Below, one piece after another: positions 18,566 through 30,098 of a stretch of DNA of 64,000 nucleotides (the stretch's first letter is position 1; the number at the start of each line of letters is the position of its first letter). Where the stretch lies: the NCBI GenBank assembly GCA_037176885.1, contig JAWWNJ010000037.1, forward strand, positions 1,674,001 through 1,738,000, written 5' to 3'. Origin of the DNA: Favolaschia claudopus. Taxonomy: Eukaryota > Basidiomycota > Agaricomycetes > Agaricales > Mycenaceae. A program made the translations under genes and the position numbers. Under the pieces are notes generated by a model, which had not been told where the DNA came from, made no database searches, and saw nothing but the letters and a program-made list of their open reading frames with translations.

Positions 18566-19552
18566 GGTAGTACGAGTTAAAGAGAGTTGGGGTCTTTTCT
18601 GCTCTTTTATAGTCGCAGGAGCGTCCCATGCGTCTCGTTGATCCAATCTTGATTAGCATATGGTCGTTACGTCGAGTGGGTGATAGCCAGAACAGCGTCG
18701 TAGAAGAGTATTCGACGGAAAGCCTTCGGTCCAAGGTGAGAAGTGGCGACGAGAAGAGTTTCTCGCTGTTCAGTCGACTCGTCCAGACGTTGTAAAGGCA
18801 GAAACAAGCCCTCCTTCTAGTCGAATAAGGAGTTCAGAGAGGAATTTGCTTCCGTTGATGGCACGCGGAACGAGGAGCGAGCTTGATGGCGTGGCATTGA
18901 GGAAGAAGGGATTTCCAGCTCTAAGCAAAAGAAATAACGGAGACGCAGAGCGTCTCTACGTAGTATTTCGTCGCGAGCTCGAATAGGAGGAGGGAATAAT
19001 GAACTTGAAGATCTTTGTCTTGTTTTGGTGAAGCCTCCCTGTGTGTCCACCATTGTGAAGCCTACGAGCTTCATCGGGGGCTTCTCGCAAGACAAGGTCT
19101 TCAGGATTGAGTACCGAGGGTCCTCAACCCTTCCTGCGAATGATTAGACATCCGCAGGATAAGGCGAGTTCACGCGCGAAGCGGAACTCTAGCCTGTAAC
19201 CCGGGATCGGAACGTTGTCACCCAACGTTGGGCTCTTGAAGCCAAGAGTAGCAAGCAGTTGTACGGTTGCTTAGCCAGAGTCTTCTGTATTGAATCTTGA
19301 GTGCCCGCAGGCCCGTTGCGTTCGTAGTTAAGAAAGCATAGAGGTGGGCAGAGGTAAGATGTATATTGTTGTTTAGTAACATCTACAGTAAACAAAGGTA
19401 AACTAGTCTGATCACACTATGTACAATACGCATATATACGAATAATATAGCTACCCGTCACACCAGCCGTCCGGGCCGGCGCCCGCAACCCAAAAGTTCG
19501 TATATAATCTCATAGTATAATCAGAGCAATTGAGAAGAAACTACAAAAAATA
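18566..19552. other. Leader/LTR-like region of element C; no gene seen
   Basis: Upstream of the gag fragment on its strand. Probably 5' leader and LTR of element C, but no second LTR copy is in the window and I could not fix the edges or a PBS. The sequence CCCGTCACA at 19454-19462 could be an LTR start on the minus strand (TGTGACGGG). One TCGCGA at 18971. Confidence 0.35.
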
Positions 19553-20010
19553 CACCTGAATCTCCCACAAATCCCCAGTACTTAGTGGGGACAGTTCTGC
19601 CACCAATGTCCCCTCTAAGTAGCCCTCGGTGGCAGACCATGGCAGGCATGGCAAGGGTGCCACGGGTGCCATAGAAGGGGTAGGGGGGGAGAAAAATGGC
19701 ATTAAATGGTGCCACAGGTGCCACGAAATAGTTTGTAATGGATTTTATTTTGTAATGATACCATGGTTGCCACAGAGAAAAAAAATTAGGGTTAGCATGC
19801 CACTGCTGCCATGGAGCGAAAAACACCAGGGTTGGTAGGGTTAGGGCTGCCATGCCTGCCATGAGGCGAAAAGCGTTGGGGTTAGAATGCCATGGGTGCC
19901 ACCAAGCAAAATACATTAGGGTTAGGAGCCTGTTCTGCCACCGTTGCCACCGAGATATTTGAAGGTATATGCCTTGGGAAAAGGTGGAGTTGCCACAGAT
20001 GCCACCCAGA
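19553..20010 (+). repeat. Left terminal inverted repeat
   Basis: Essentially perfect inverted copy of the right arm over the outer ~410 bp (19553 to about 19964), then diverging. Built of degenerate units of about 55-65 bp with TGCCAC/GTGGCA words and CTAACCCT/AGGGTTAG words. Confidence 0.88.
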
Positions 20011-20317
20011 TTTTTAAGGTGGTTGACTGGTGTACTACTGTTCAGTGTTCAGCTGACACAATTGTGAGGCTGCTGAAATATTACATTGATTCTAGGGCCT
20101 AATTCACTGGCTCTGCTTGTTGGATGGAAACAATATTACTTGCCCTCCTTAGTGAATTACAGCTCATAGTAGCATACCTGCTAGATAACTGCCATCTTGC
20201 CTATCACCTAGAAAGAAATTGAGGTGACAGCAAAAGAAGAAGTGTGAAGGGAAACGGTGGTCCATGGGAAGAGTAGAGTACACAGGAGAGCACAAGAGCT
20301 GAAATTTAAGATACCTA

Positions 20318-20395
20318 GCCCCCAGGGGTTTGAACCCACAACCACCTCAGGATTATAAAGAACCACCGAGATTGATATAATACCAATACACTACA
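20318..20395 (-). ncRNA. tRNA-like (SINE-type) sequence
   Basis: Minus strand holds a box-A-like GTGTAGTGTATTGG and, about 50 bases on, a box-B-like GTGGGTTCAAACCCC. Similar in layout to 30048-30098. It does not fold into a good cloverleaf, so it is a tRNA-derived promoter relic, not a tRNA gene. Confidence 0.4.
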
Positions 20396-22189
20396 CAAGT
20401 ATGACAAACAAGCCTCTGTTGGACTCCCTACCCCCATTCTGCTTTCCTTTCTACAAGGTAGCCTTTTGCGGCCTCAATAACAACCTTCCTTTTTGGATAC
20501 TGACTCCTAGCACCCCAAAAAGGAAATTTCTCATAAAATGCTGTTACTCAAGCATAGTCAATGTAGGCTGTTGATGATAACTGCTTGCACTGATTCTTGG
20601 ACAGTGTTTGAGAGCAATGCAGTTCTATAACTTTGAAAAACAGCAGTGCAAGTCTGTGAAACTGTTAGAATGCTCAGACTAAATCTAGCAAATGCAATAT
20701 AGTTATCATAGAGTGTTCAATATACTCTGATAAGGTCATGCCAGATCATTGAGGTATCCTTGAATATCTTAGCATGCTTATGACTATCTAATATGCAGCT
20801 ATACAATGATTTTACCCTACATCAGGAAATTGTTGCCTCAGTGATCATGGTACATTTGTTGGACAAATAAACTTTGTAATGTGTTCCCTCACTTCCAGAG
20901 GTGGTTGTGCATGAAGTCTGTATATCAAATGTGTGACATTCTAAGACTATTGTTGATATTTCATCCAATCTCATTTTATGTCTATATTTCCTTATCCTAG
21001 GATCATCACTTGTTGTTAAGCTTGCTCCAAGTCATTAAAGCTTGTGTCTTTTATCAGAAAAACTCCTTTTTGTCATAAATGCAACCTTCTTGTGCACTTC
21101 TGATCTCATATTGTCAAATATGTGTTTTGGATGATCTGATGGATTTAGTGTCAAGGAGGGCATATCAGCCAGATCTGATGATACAACATGACTTAGAATA
21201 TTGATCCCCATCCAAAAATGCCTTATTACATGAGAATTGACCAAGATCTGAGAAAGTTGTGTTTTCGGTAAAGTGGATTGAGACACCTCAAAACTTGCAC
21301 ATGGACTAAATGTCATTTTAGCATACATTCATGTAACTGCCCAGGAAAACTTATTTTGAGCAAGTTATGAACTCAATGAGAACAGTTTGAGTGTTTTCAA
21401 GGCCATATCTGCCATGTTTAGAGGGCTAATGACAGATCAATTCAGAAATGTCAAAAATGATCTTGAGTATAGGTCAAGAATTTGACAAGATTGTAGCATA
21501 TGTTTGGTGACACAACCTTTTCACAGACCAAAAATTGTCTAAAATAGTCTGTCTCAGCTTTCATTATACTCCTTTAATGTGGTAACAGGGAGACAGACTT
21601 TGGTTGTTGTTGCAATGAAATCACATCATAGGATGGTTCTTGATGGTGTAGTCTGTTATAAAAGGCTAAGATATCACTCAATAAAGTACTGTGGCCTACA
21701 TTGGGCAGCACAGATGAATAGGGAGGTGCAGGATCAGTACAATATGTGTTTTCACAGAATACAACATATGCTGGCGTTTCAGAGCTAAATGATAAGATTG
21801 TTGTATCCAAGTGGTAGAAGGAGTACCACTCTATATCAGTGCCATGTCCTGTGTTGATTGCTCCTTTGTCAAATAGCAAATCATGTTAGGCTACATAAAG
21901 TCAAAATAATTGGTGGTTTTGTGTGTGTTGGCAGGCCACCATTACCGGTATTAGATGTTCCAAATCTCCAAAATAGACAACAAAACTGTTGGATACAAGT
22001 TCAAAGTTGAAAACATGCAGTATTTAACCTGTGCCTGGCTTGATGTTGAAATTTTCCTTTTTGGGATGTGAGGAGTAGTGTAATTGCCTTTTTCAAATGG
22101 GAAGCGTTAGTAGCCCAAAAAGGAAAGAAACCAGTGTTGGGGTAGAAAATAACAATACCTGCTGGATCAGGGCTCTGATGATGAGGCGG

Positions 22190-22640
22190 AGGCTGAGTTG
22201 ATGGACAACGAAGCAGGAACAGCCACTAAAGCAGCAGCAGAAATCTGGCAAATCCAAGTCCGCTGCCACTGCTGCCACCAGTACGACCTACACCAAGTCC
22301 GAGTGTGCTGCCACATCTGCCACAAAGAAACACAAAACTGCTGATAGCCCTGCTGAGGAGGGTGAAGAAGTCTGCTGTGAAGAGTGCCCCTGTCATTGAG
22401 GATTCTGATGTGGAGCCTCCCCTTCCAGAGCTCACAAGGGCTGGAATTGCAAAGCTCTCCCCAATGTCACCCAAGGCACACAACCAGAGAGATGCAGTGG
22501 AGACCAAGAGGAGCACATAGCTGAATGCTGAGGCAGGTCCAAGCAAGCCTCGTCTCAAACCCAAAAAAAGTGGCTCGCACTCTCACCGAGGTCGCACAAC
22601 GTGACAACGAGTCATATCCAGGAAGTGATGATAATGATTG
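22190..22640 (+). pseudogene. Decayed coding-like patch (Ala/Lys/Ser rich)
   Basis: Short open pieces in different frames encode acidic and Lys/Ala/Ser/Thr-rich residues, including SDDEAEAEL and later PAEEGEEV. This looks like the tail of a transposon protein. Frames change near 22240 and 22400. No family recognised. Confidence 0.3.
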
Positions 22641-22749
22641 AATTCTATCTAGATAGCTAGAAGTTCATAGTTCGTGGTATTGTATTTTTGCTCTGCACAC
22701 AAATTGTGCTAGATAATTCAAATAGATGCTATTGCTGGTTATCTGAAGT

Positions 22750-23202
22750 GTGGCGCCCGTGGCAGCCGCATCTTTTCCCTAGACAAATACCTTCAAATAT
22801 CTCGGTGGCAACGGTGGCAGAACAGGCTCCTAACCCTAATGTATTTTGCTTGGTGGCACCCATGGCATTCTAACCCCAACGCTTTTCGCCTCATGGCAGG
22901 CATGGCAGCCCTAACCCTACCAACCCTGGTGTTTTTCGCTCCATGGCAGCAGTGGCATGCTAACCCTAATTTTTTTTCTCTGTGGCAACCATGGTATCAT
23001 TACAAAATAAAATCCATTACAAACTATTTCGTGGCACCTGTGGCACCATTTAATGCCATTTTTCTCCCCCCCTACCCCTTCTATGGCACCCGTGGCACCC
23101 TTGCCATGCCTGCCATGGTCTGCCACCGAGGGCTACTTAGAGGGGACATTGGTGGCAGAACTGTCCCCACTAAGTACTGGGGATTTGTGGGAGATTCAGG
23201 TG
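22750..23202 (-). repeat. Right terminal inverted repeat
   Basis: Inverted partner of 19553-20010. An open frame runs through both arms (22839-23228 and its mirror), Trp/Pro-rich because of the repeat units, and is not considered coding. Confidence 0.88.
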
Positions 23203-23396
23203 AAAAAATACACCTTTTTCTCAACTGATGCACAAAAACGATCGGAAAATCAGGCTTGTTGCCATGCAGAAGCGCCACAGAGTGGTGCTCTGCATTTCCG
23301 GCGACCGGCCTGATTTTTCGGGTGTTTGAGTGCAGAAGGCAGAGAAAAAGGCAAAAAAGGACGGAAATGTGACATGTCACGCGTCACACTTTCCGG

Positions 23397-24085
23397 GTGC
23401 GGGTTGAATCTCCCTTCTCGAGTCCCTTCTGGAATCGTGGGACATTCCGTCTCGAAACCGGCAGCGGCATCCACTTCGCGCACGGGAAACCCACGACGGA
23501 TCTCATCGACCAGCTGATCGGAAGGTGTTTGAGCTGGACGAGGCGCTTCGAGGAGCTCGACAAGTTGGTCGCTTGTGTGGCGTTGCCGATTCAGAAGTTT
23601 TGGCCGGATATTGCTGGGACGAGGATCCTTGATCTTCTTTTCGTTATGCTCAGCCCGGGAAGGGAGGAAGATTCTCGAGGTCCGACTTTCGTGCCGATCT
23701 TTCAATTCTTCTTTCTTGCCTTCCTGATCATCTTCCACAGGTCGCACTCACCTCTCCAGCTGCCTGTAAACACCTCCTCCCCGTCCTCGTCCTCACCTGC
23801 CGCGCCAACATGATCCCGGACCCGGCCGAGAAGCTCCTCGACCTCGCCGAATCGTTCGGCGTCAAGATCAAAGGAGCCGCAGACAACGATAGCGTTCTGC
23901 CGTGGATGATGACGGAGTTTATCGGTGACAACCATAATACGAAACGGTTGCAGAAGCTTTTGAAAGAGGAGAATGAGGGGAAGCTGGACCGGTTTGGGAT
24001 GGTTGCGACGTTGGTGGTGCCGGCGAAGCTGAAGCAGATGATCAGGGAGGCCTTGGAGAGGCTTGGGAATCCGAAGATTCTTTGA
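23397..24085 (+). CDS. Small gene or gene fragment, unknown function
   Basis: The first exon is coding-like from about 23430 to 23677 (helical sequence FEELDKLVACVALPIQKF). An intron ends with a clear CAG at 23738-23740, and a second exon runs 23741-24085, ending in 91 residues with helical, Leu/Lys-rich character. The donor near 23677 (GTCCGA) is weak. The left end lies only about 200 bases from the transposon at 19553-23202, so the gene may have lost its 5' part. No family recognised. Confidence 0.45.
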
Positions 24086-24591
24086 ACGCGTTTGGTGCAC
24101 ATATGTACGTTCATCATTGGTGGTGGCGGACTCTGATTCTTGCAATAGCTCGATACCTACTCGAGCTCTCGTCCCGCCCGATACGCCTAATATGGCACTC
24201 TAGTTATAGTTCCTCGCGTATTTTTCTATGTCTTTCGTAATCCGAACTGATCATTTGCTTATCTCTGCTAAATAATCGTTCAGTGGTCGTCTGAAATTTA
24301 ATGGAGCGATATTTAAAATGCATGGTAAGCAGAATAAGGCATGTAAGTATTCATAGAAGATGGGCAACCCAGCAAGCAAACAACGCATCACGAATGCATT
24401 CCGTGTTCATCCAATGTTCATCTGCCAGGTCTCCACGGAATTAGGCGAAGCTGAGATTCCGAGAAACTTGTTGAACCCAACCAGAAAATCCACTCTCTTT
24501 ACCCCGCCGTGTTTCTCCTCGCGATACCCCCGCCTCCCACGCAACCGCTCATATCGTGCTCGATAACACTCTGCCACCTGCCAGGGTTGTA
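24086..24591. other. Intergenic, no feature seen
   Basis: AT-rich stretch without ORF support or recognised repeat, between the small gene and the MITE. Confidence 0.5.
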
Positions 24592-24851
24592 CTGTACTAA
24601 TTCGACCGGTTGTTCACGTTATGCGTGACGCCGGCTCATGAACTGAACAATTCCGAGAGGGTGACGGGTGACAATGACTTTTTCGGCCCAAAAAGGGCCC
24701 CAAAATCGCAAAATTTCCCGGCCGGCACTGGCCGAGATGTGCCGAGCTTCCATATATGGAAATTCTGCCGTGGTTGCCGTGATGTGAACTACTTGGTGAA
24801 CAATTTGGGTGACGGGTGACACCCGGTGAACGATTGGTCGAATTAGTACAG
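24592..24851. mobile_element. MITE family 1, copy 1 (Tc1/mariner-like)
   Basis: 260 bp with inverted ends CTGTACTAATTCGACC and TA duplicated on both sides (24590-24591, 24852-24853). Related copy at 38909-39162. The interior holds repeated TTGTTCAC/GTGAACAA words in both orientations, and a shared core (TCGGCCCAAAAAGG, ATATATGG). No coding capacity. Confidence 0.85.
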
Positions 24852-25019
24852 TACTCGAGCCGCTGACGGCCGTCGAGCGCTGTTACCAGCCATTTGCGTC
24901 ATTCAGCACTGAGTTGTGTAGCAGGGGAGGACAGTATAAAATGGTGAGTCTCTCTGGTCCTTTCCTTCATTTGACTCGTCGTTTATTCCACTCCTTCAGT
25001 CTTTTCTCTCTCTCTCTCG

Positions 25020-26563
25020 ATGTCTGATCCCTCATCGCCTCCCTTCACTCAACCCAACCCGGCTTCATCCACGACCACGATGGCAACCCGTGGTATTGCG
25101 ACGCTTCGGGAAATTGGGCTCCTGTGGTCAGTGACCCCGTTGTACGCCTTCGACTTCTCTTGACATCGTTGACCATGCTGATAAACTTAGGTAGGTTCCC
25201 TCTGCTCAGACGACTCAGCCTTTGCAGCCTGCCTTCCCCTCCAGCGCCATGCCCCAGGTAAGCCTCGCAAAATTCTCATACTATCTTGTTGAACTAACAA
25301 TATATAGCACACCTTCAATTTCACGGCCACAAACATGCTTCCCTTCGAGTCTCATATCCAGCACCACGACTCAAACAGTCTTCCTCGTCTTCCTCCCTTC
25401 GAAACCGCCACCGCTGTCCTCGGAAAGCCAGCCTCCAAGATCGCTGGTGTTCGGCCCAAGGACAAGGGCAAGAAGCGCAAACGTTCCCCCGATTCTGACG
25501 ACGAGAGCGACGCCGCCCCTGCTAAGCGTGTCGACGGCAAGCGCGACCGTCTACATGGCGCTCACAACTATAGCAAAGCGGATAAGAAGGTGTCTATGCG
25601 GTGCATCAGGAAGGTGTTGCCGCTGGGGAAAGAGGGATGGAAGGAGGTTGCGGCGTTGTTCAGGCCGTGGGCTGTGAAGCAGAGGATTGGTACAAACGGG
25701 TGCGCTCTCTCCACTCTAGACAATCAATGTTCTAACACTTTGTTTAGCTCCTTCGCCTGAAAAAGCCCACTGGCTCCCGTACTTGCCCTCCTGAAGTCAA
25801 AGAGGCGCACGAAATCGAGGACTTGATCAACAGCCGCGCCGACACTCGCGACCTCTCCGACTCCGACTCCGATATTGTCCTATCCTCGGATGAAGATGGC
25901 ACCGCTTCCGAAAAAGCACCCGTCCACACCGCAGTTACTCAGCGCGCACCTTCCCCCGCCCCTCCTTGCTCTCGCCTCAATGCGCCCGAGCTTGTTTACG
26001 AGATCCCAAAAGCCTTCAATCCAAAGGTCGCTCACCCTCGCGACGCCGAACGTGCTGAGCCCTCGTCGCAGACCACCCAAATCCTCACTCCCTCGCAGCA
26101 GTTCTAACAATCTCAAGCTTCCCTCGAGGCTCTACGCACGCAAATCTCGGTCATGCAGTCCCACATTCACAACGTGGAGCGTGCCCGGGATCGAGCGGAG
26201 TGGAAGCTCGAGCTTTATCAGTCCAACCTCCCTGCAGCTCCGCCCTTTGCCTCTGCCCCTCCCCCTGTCGCTGCCCCACTGCGCCGTTGCCGCGCTGCCG
26301 TCTACAGGGAAAACCCCGACCTCATTCGCGTGGACGGGAAGGTCAAATGTGAGCGCATTTATCCCGATGGTGGCGCTATGACCATATGGTATTCAGATCC
26401 CAGCGACAATGAAGGCGACAAGGAGAATGTTGATCCCAACTCCGAGTCCACCTTCGACAACTTCCATAACAACAACGACATCTTCCCTTCTCATCTCGCT
26501 GACTCTTCCGCCAACACCTTGTCCGCGGCCGGCTCGTCGTCTTCCGCTGTCGACGGCGCTTGA
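25020..26563 (+). pseudogene. SANT/Myb-like DNA-binding partner of Harbinger, with in-frame stop
   Basis: Multi-exon gene convergent with the Harbinger transposase. An early coding segment (FIHDHDGNPWYCDASG) ends at a GT donor near 25127. A second exon ends at CCCCAG near 25257. A third (about 25308-25700) is basic, with KKRKRSPDSDDE, then a helical block (MRCIRKVLPLGKEGWKEVAALF) resembling fungal SANT/Myb-like DUF6818 domains. The next exon carries KKPTGSRTCPPEV and an acidic Asp/Ser block. The frame hits TAA at 26105-26107 and continues in the same frame as a coiled coil to 26563, so one nonsense mutation (CAA to TAA would do) splits it. PIF/Harbinger elements need such a second protein to bring transposase to its ends. 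The expected middle of the domain is missing at the intron near 25700, suggesting a small deletion. Confidence 0.6.
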
Positions 26564-27466
26564 ATGCTGAACGGCGAAGTTTCCGATGCTCGAACATTTG
26601 CCTATACTACGTACTAGCTACATGTCTCAAGTTGTCTCTCTTTCTTGCTTGACCTACACTTACGCTCCTTTAATTACACCTCCACTACTTACTTGCTCCT
26701 TACCGATTCCCTTAAATACCGCATAGCTTCTTGTACATCGACATGAATCAAGCTGTTCATTCATGAATTGCCACATTGTGAAAGCGTGCAACTCTATCTG
26801 AACGGCGCTGGTCGCCAAACAACATGCTCTCAAATCCAGTCCACACCGCTTCCTCCTCCCTAGTTTGCTTCCAGAGCGGCATGTAGACGTTGCGAATTTG
26901 ATTGATACCCACCAGTTCTGCTCGCACATTGTTGAGACGAATGCAAATCTCCAACAAATCCCCTCGGTCCTTGTTCCTTCCTATTTCCAACGGGATCCTG
27001 AGTCGACCGAAAGACCCTTGCAGACCACACATCCCCCATTTCGCGGTCTGCCGATAGGACAACAATTCCCTATCAAATGCAACCTGTTCCTCTATTTCGG
27101 CTCTCGTGCCTCGGATTTTCTGTCCCGTCTCGAGTGGAGCACGTATCTTTCCTTCTATTTTTTTTTGCACCGCGAGGGAACGCCGTGTCGGCAACAAGAT
27201 AGAAACCTTCGGGTGTTCGTGTGCGAAGTTTCTCATAGATGCGTCGAGCCACGCGAGAGTCGTGCCAGCTACCTGGTGCATTTGTTTGAGCACTTGGGAT
27301 GGTACCTGTCTCGACAAATTGAGTGGGATCCGAGGTTTGAATTTCGGACTAACCTTTCGATGAAAACACCAGAACCGAACTAACAAAATGTTCGCAGAGC
27401 CATCCGTTGTACGTTGCGTTTTCAATTTCTGTATCAGTGGATGTTTGGCAAGGTAGGTTGAGTCCA

Positions 27467-28010
27467 TGTCAAGTACCGTGTACGGACTCAAAGGGCAAAG
27501 TCCGCGGATCGGAACCGGAGGTCGGAGATCGGAGATCGGAGTCCGAGGTGTCGGAGTGGGCTTGGCTTCAGCACGTGCGCTGCGCCCTTCCGAACGCCCA
27601 AGGCGGAGTCAGAGCGGAGTTCGGACGGAGTCAAACAAAGATAGAGACAGACTTAGTCGATATTCAGACTAAAGTACATAGACGGAATACAGAAGTATTT
27701 ATACTAAGTAGAAAGTCCGGAGTAAGTCCGGTGGAGAACAATAAAGACAATAAGGAGTCCGGACAGAAATGGTAAGTGTTAAGCGAAGACAATGACGGAG
27801 GATGGATGTCGGTGATGCATAAGTCATAGGAACATACATGAGGCAAGAGACAATAAGAATGCCAAGACGGTTATACGGGAAAACGCTCAGAAGACCTTCA
27901 TTGCGTAAAACCCGGAGTCCGAAGGCAAGTCCGAGTCCGGTCGGTGTTTGACGTGGGGCCGGAGTTCGGAGTTGGAGTTCGGAGTGCCGTAAGGGGCACG
28001 GGACGTGACA
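27467..28010. mobile_element. Solo-LTR-like insertion 1 in the Harbinger gene
   Basis: 544 bp, starts TGTCAAGTACCGTG and ends CACGGGACGTGACA, flanked by GTCCA on both sides (27462-27466, 28011-28015). TG...CA ends and a 5-bp duplication indicate an LTR. The interior is rich in CGGAGTCCG-type words. No internal coding region, so probably a solo LTR. Confidence 0.8.
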
Positions 28011-28399
28011 GTCCATCAATGCTCGCGAAGACACCGGTAAGGCGGGGATGGTGTTCCGTGATTAATTCATTGTACTCTTCGTATTCATTGACATCTGTGG
28101 GCCATTTGATCTTTGCGGCGGGCATGCCGCGGAGCACAAAGAGGAGGATTTCAAGTCCAAAACTGATGTAGCGAGAGACTGTGGTGGGAATGCACGCAAA
28201 TATCTGCTGGAGACTGATCTCTCGCATTGTTGAGTTCAGGTAATGGAGAATCAGACCCAAAGCGCCAGCAGCATCAAGAGAACGACCTGCCGACCGTGTT
28301 TTTCCTGCTGTCAATGTGTCAGGGCGTGTTATGCCCGTGCACAACACCCGACCAGTCTACCCCTCATTTGGATTCATCTGGATCTCCGACTTCTTCCCG

Positions 28400-29000
28400 G
28401 GACCTATCAGCATCAACCATCCTTGCTCCGGCCTACATAGCCATCCAGCCTGCCGGAGCAATATGGATATCCTTGATCCCAGTTCCCTATGCTGATCTCC
28501 TTACCGAGTCTTCACCCAACCGATCCTATGTTTCCTATCCACCTTCCCTCACTCGGATTCATACCGATGCTTGACTTATCCGTTGGACCCTTCCGCATCT
28601 GTCATCAATGCTCCGGCCTAATCCATCACTCATGATGCCGGAGCAATGCAGACTTACCTTGGTTCCCATTCGCTCATACCATTCCTCTCACGGAGTCCTC
28701 CCACATACGATCCTATCCTTCCCATTCATCCCCCCGCATCATCTTGGGCTCACATGGATCCCGGACTTCGCCGATGAACCTTCCTGCATTACTTGTCGAT
28801 GCTCCGGCCTGCACAGCCACTCGTCCGGCCGGAGCAATGCGGACTTCCTCCTGGTCCTCCTCTGTTCATCCCAATACACCTACGAAGTCCTCTCGCATCC
28901 CATCCTATGTTTCCGATCCATCCCCGCTTTTCCTGGATTCCCGTGGAAGTCATCCGACTTGGTTCTACCGTTCATCCCGCTACTCCTCCTATTCTCTTAT
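28400..29000 (+). repeat. Three diverged ~190-bp tandem units with GC hairpins
   Basis: Each unit carries GCTCCGGCC, a spacer of about 20-25 bases, and GCCGGAGC (near 28423, 28610, 28800), forming a stem, followed by GACTTCC and a TCCTATGTTTCC-like segment. Probably enhancer-like repeats within the LTR. Confidence 0.6.
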
Positions 29001-30047
29001 GCTGATGACACCTACTCAGCCGAGACATTGGACGAGGCGCACCCAAGGTTCATCCGGATTCACTTCTACCTCCCTCGGATCCATTCCTGTTCATCCTCGA
29101 GTTCCCCGCATGTCCGACTTGTTCACCCGGCCATCCGTCCGGCCCGGCTCCCCCGGCCCGGCCGGTGATCCGATCAATTCCTTTATCCGGCCATACTACA
29201 TCCCTGCGGACTCTCATCCTCATCCTCTGTTCATTCGGATGTGAGATGCCTTGCATCGAACTCTGCAGTCCTCCTCCGGACTCAACATTATGTCATCTAC
29301 CTTTCCCCGGCATCATTGGTATGCATCATATGACTATGCTTCTCTCTTATTGTCTTTATTGTTCTCGTCCGGTACTTATCTCTTGCCTTATTGTTCTTAC
29401 TGCTGTATCGCACTTCTTACTTATTGTTCTTATTGTCTTGTACATACTTCTGACTTCATTTGGATATATCTCCGCACTTACTTTAAATACGTACAGTCTC
29501 CCGCTTGTATTCCTTAGTTTTGATAATTAACGTTGTCTCCCTGTCTTAACGTTTGTTCTGCTGCACTGTCCGGATCTCCTCCCGCTCATCTCCCTCTCGT
29601 CCGGACTTATCCCTTTGACAACATCTCTTGGCCTTGTGTTCGGACGCCTCCCATATCCTCGTCCGAACTCGTCCGGCTCCTCATAGCCTTGGCCGACCTT
29701 TCGTCCGGCTTGTTCCCACGCCCTCGGCCAAGCCTCCTTTGCTCACCTGGACTTGCTTGACTTTGTCGAGCCTCGACCTTGACCCTTGCTCATCCCTTGG
29801 CTTTCGGGCAAGCCTTCCCGTACTTCGTCCTACCTTGCCCAGCTCGCCCGGCTCCTCCGATTCGCCCGGACCTTCGTCCGGCCCGATCACGTGACCTCCT
29901 TCGTCCGGCCTTGCCCCGGCCCGGCCAAGTCCCGCCTTGGTCTTATTGTGAATCGGTTCTCACCAGCCTGCGGGTTCTAGCCGCCCTTGTTGTCTTCCCT
30001 CCTTGTGTTCCTCTCGTGTAGGCTGACAGTCCCCACTCATCCTTAAC

Positions 30048-30098
30048 CTACCTGTGGTGTAGTGGTTTTGATATCCGTAGTTCCGGGTTCGACCTAGC
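30048..30098 (+). ncRNA. tRNA-like (SINE-type) sequence
   Basis: TGTGGTGTAGTGG (box-A-like) and GGGTTCGACCT (box-B-like) 36 bases apart. The short spacing and poor cloverleaf argue against a tRNA gene. Shares GTGTAGTGGT..T.ATATC with the sequence at 20318-20395. Confidence 0.4.

Larger units (their letters stand above)
19553..23202. mobile_element. DNA transposon with long subterminal-repeat TIRs, 8-bp TSD
   Basis: Ends CACCTGAATCTCCCAC... and its reverse complement, each arm about 455 bp. The 8-bp direct repeat AAAAAATA flanks it exactly (19545-19552 and 23203-23210). An 8-bp duplication fits hAT-, P- or KDZ-like elements; the class is not determined. The interior is AT-rich and lacks an intact transposase; it holds a tRNA-like sequence, an inner inverted-repeat pair (about 20489-20535 and 22044-22115) and a decayed coding-like patch near 22190-22640. 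It is probably non-autonomous. Confidence 0.85.

Noticed and set aside
18566..19552. Precise LTR and PBS of element C
   Set aside because: Candidate TGTGACGG start and TGGCTATCACCC PBS were considered, but no second LTR copy or consistent CA end confirmed them.
19521..23228. Two identical ~125-residue Trp/Pro-rich ORFs, one on each side
   Set aside because: They are the two arms of a terminal inverted repeat made of tandem units; the open frame follows from the unit composition.
28400..29000. CRISPR-like array
   Set aside because: Units are about 190 bp, diverged along their length, and the organism is a fungus.
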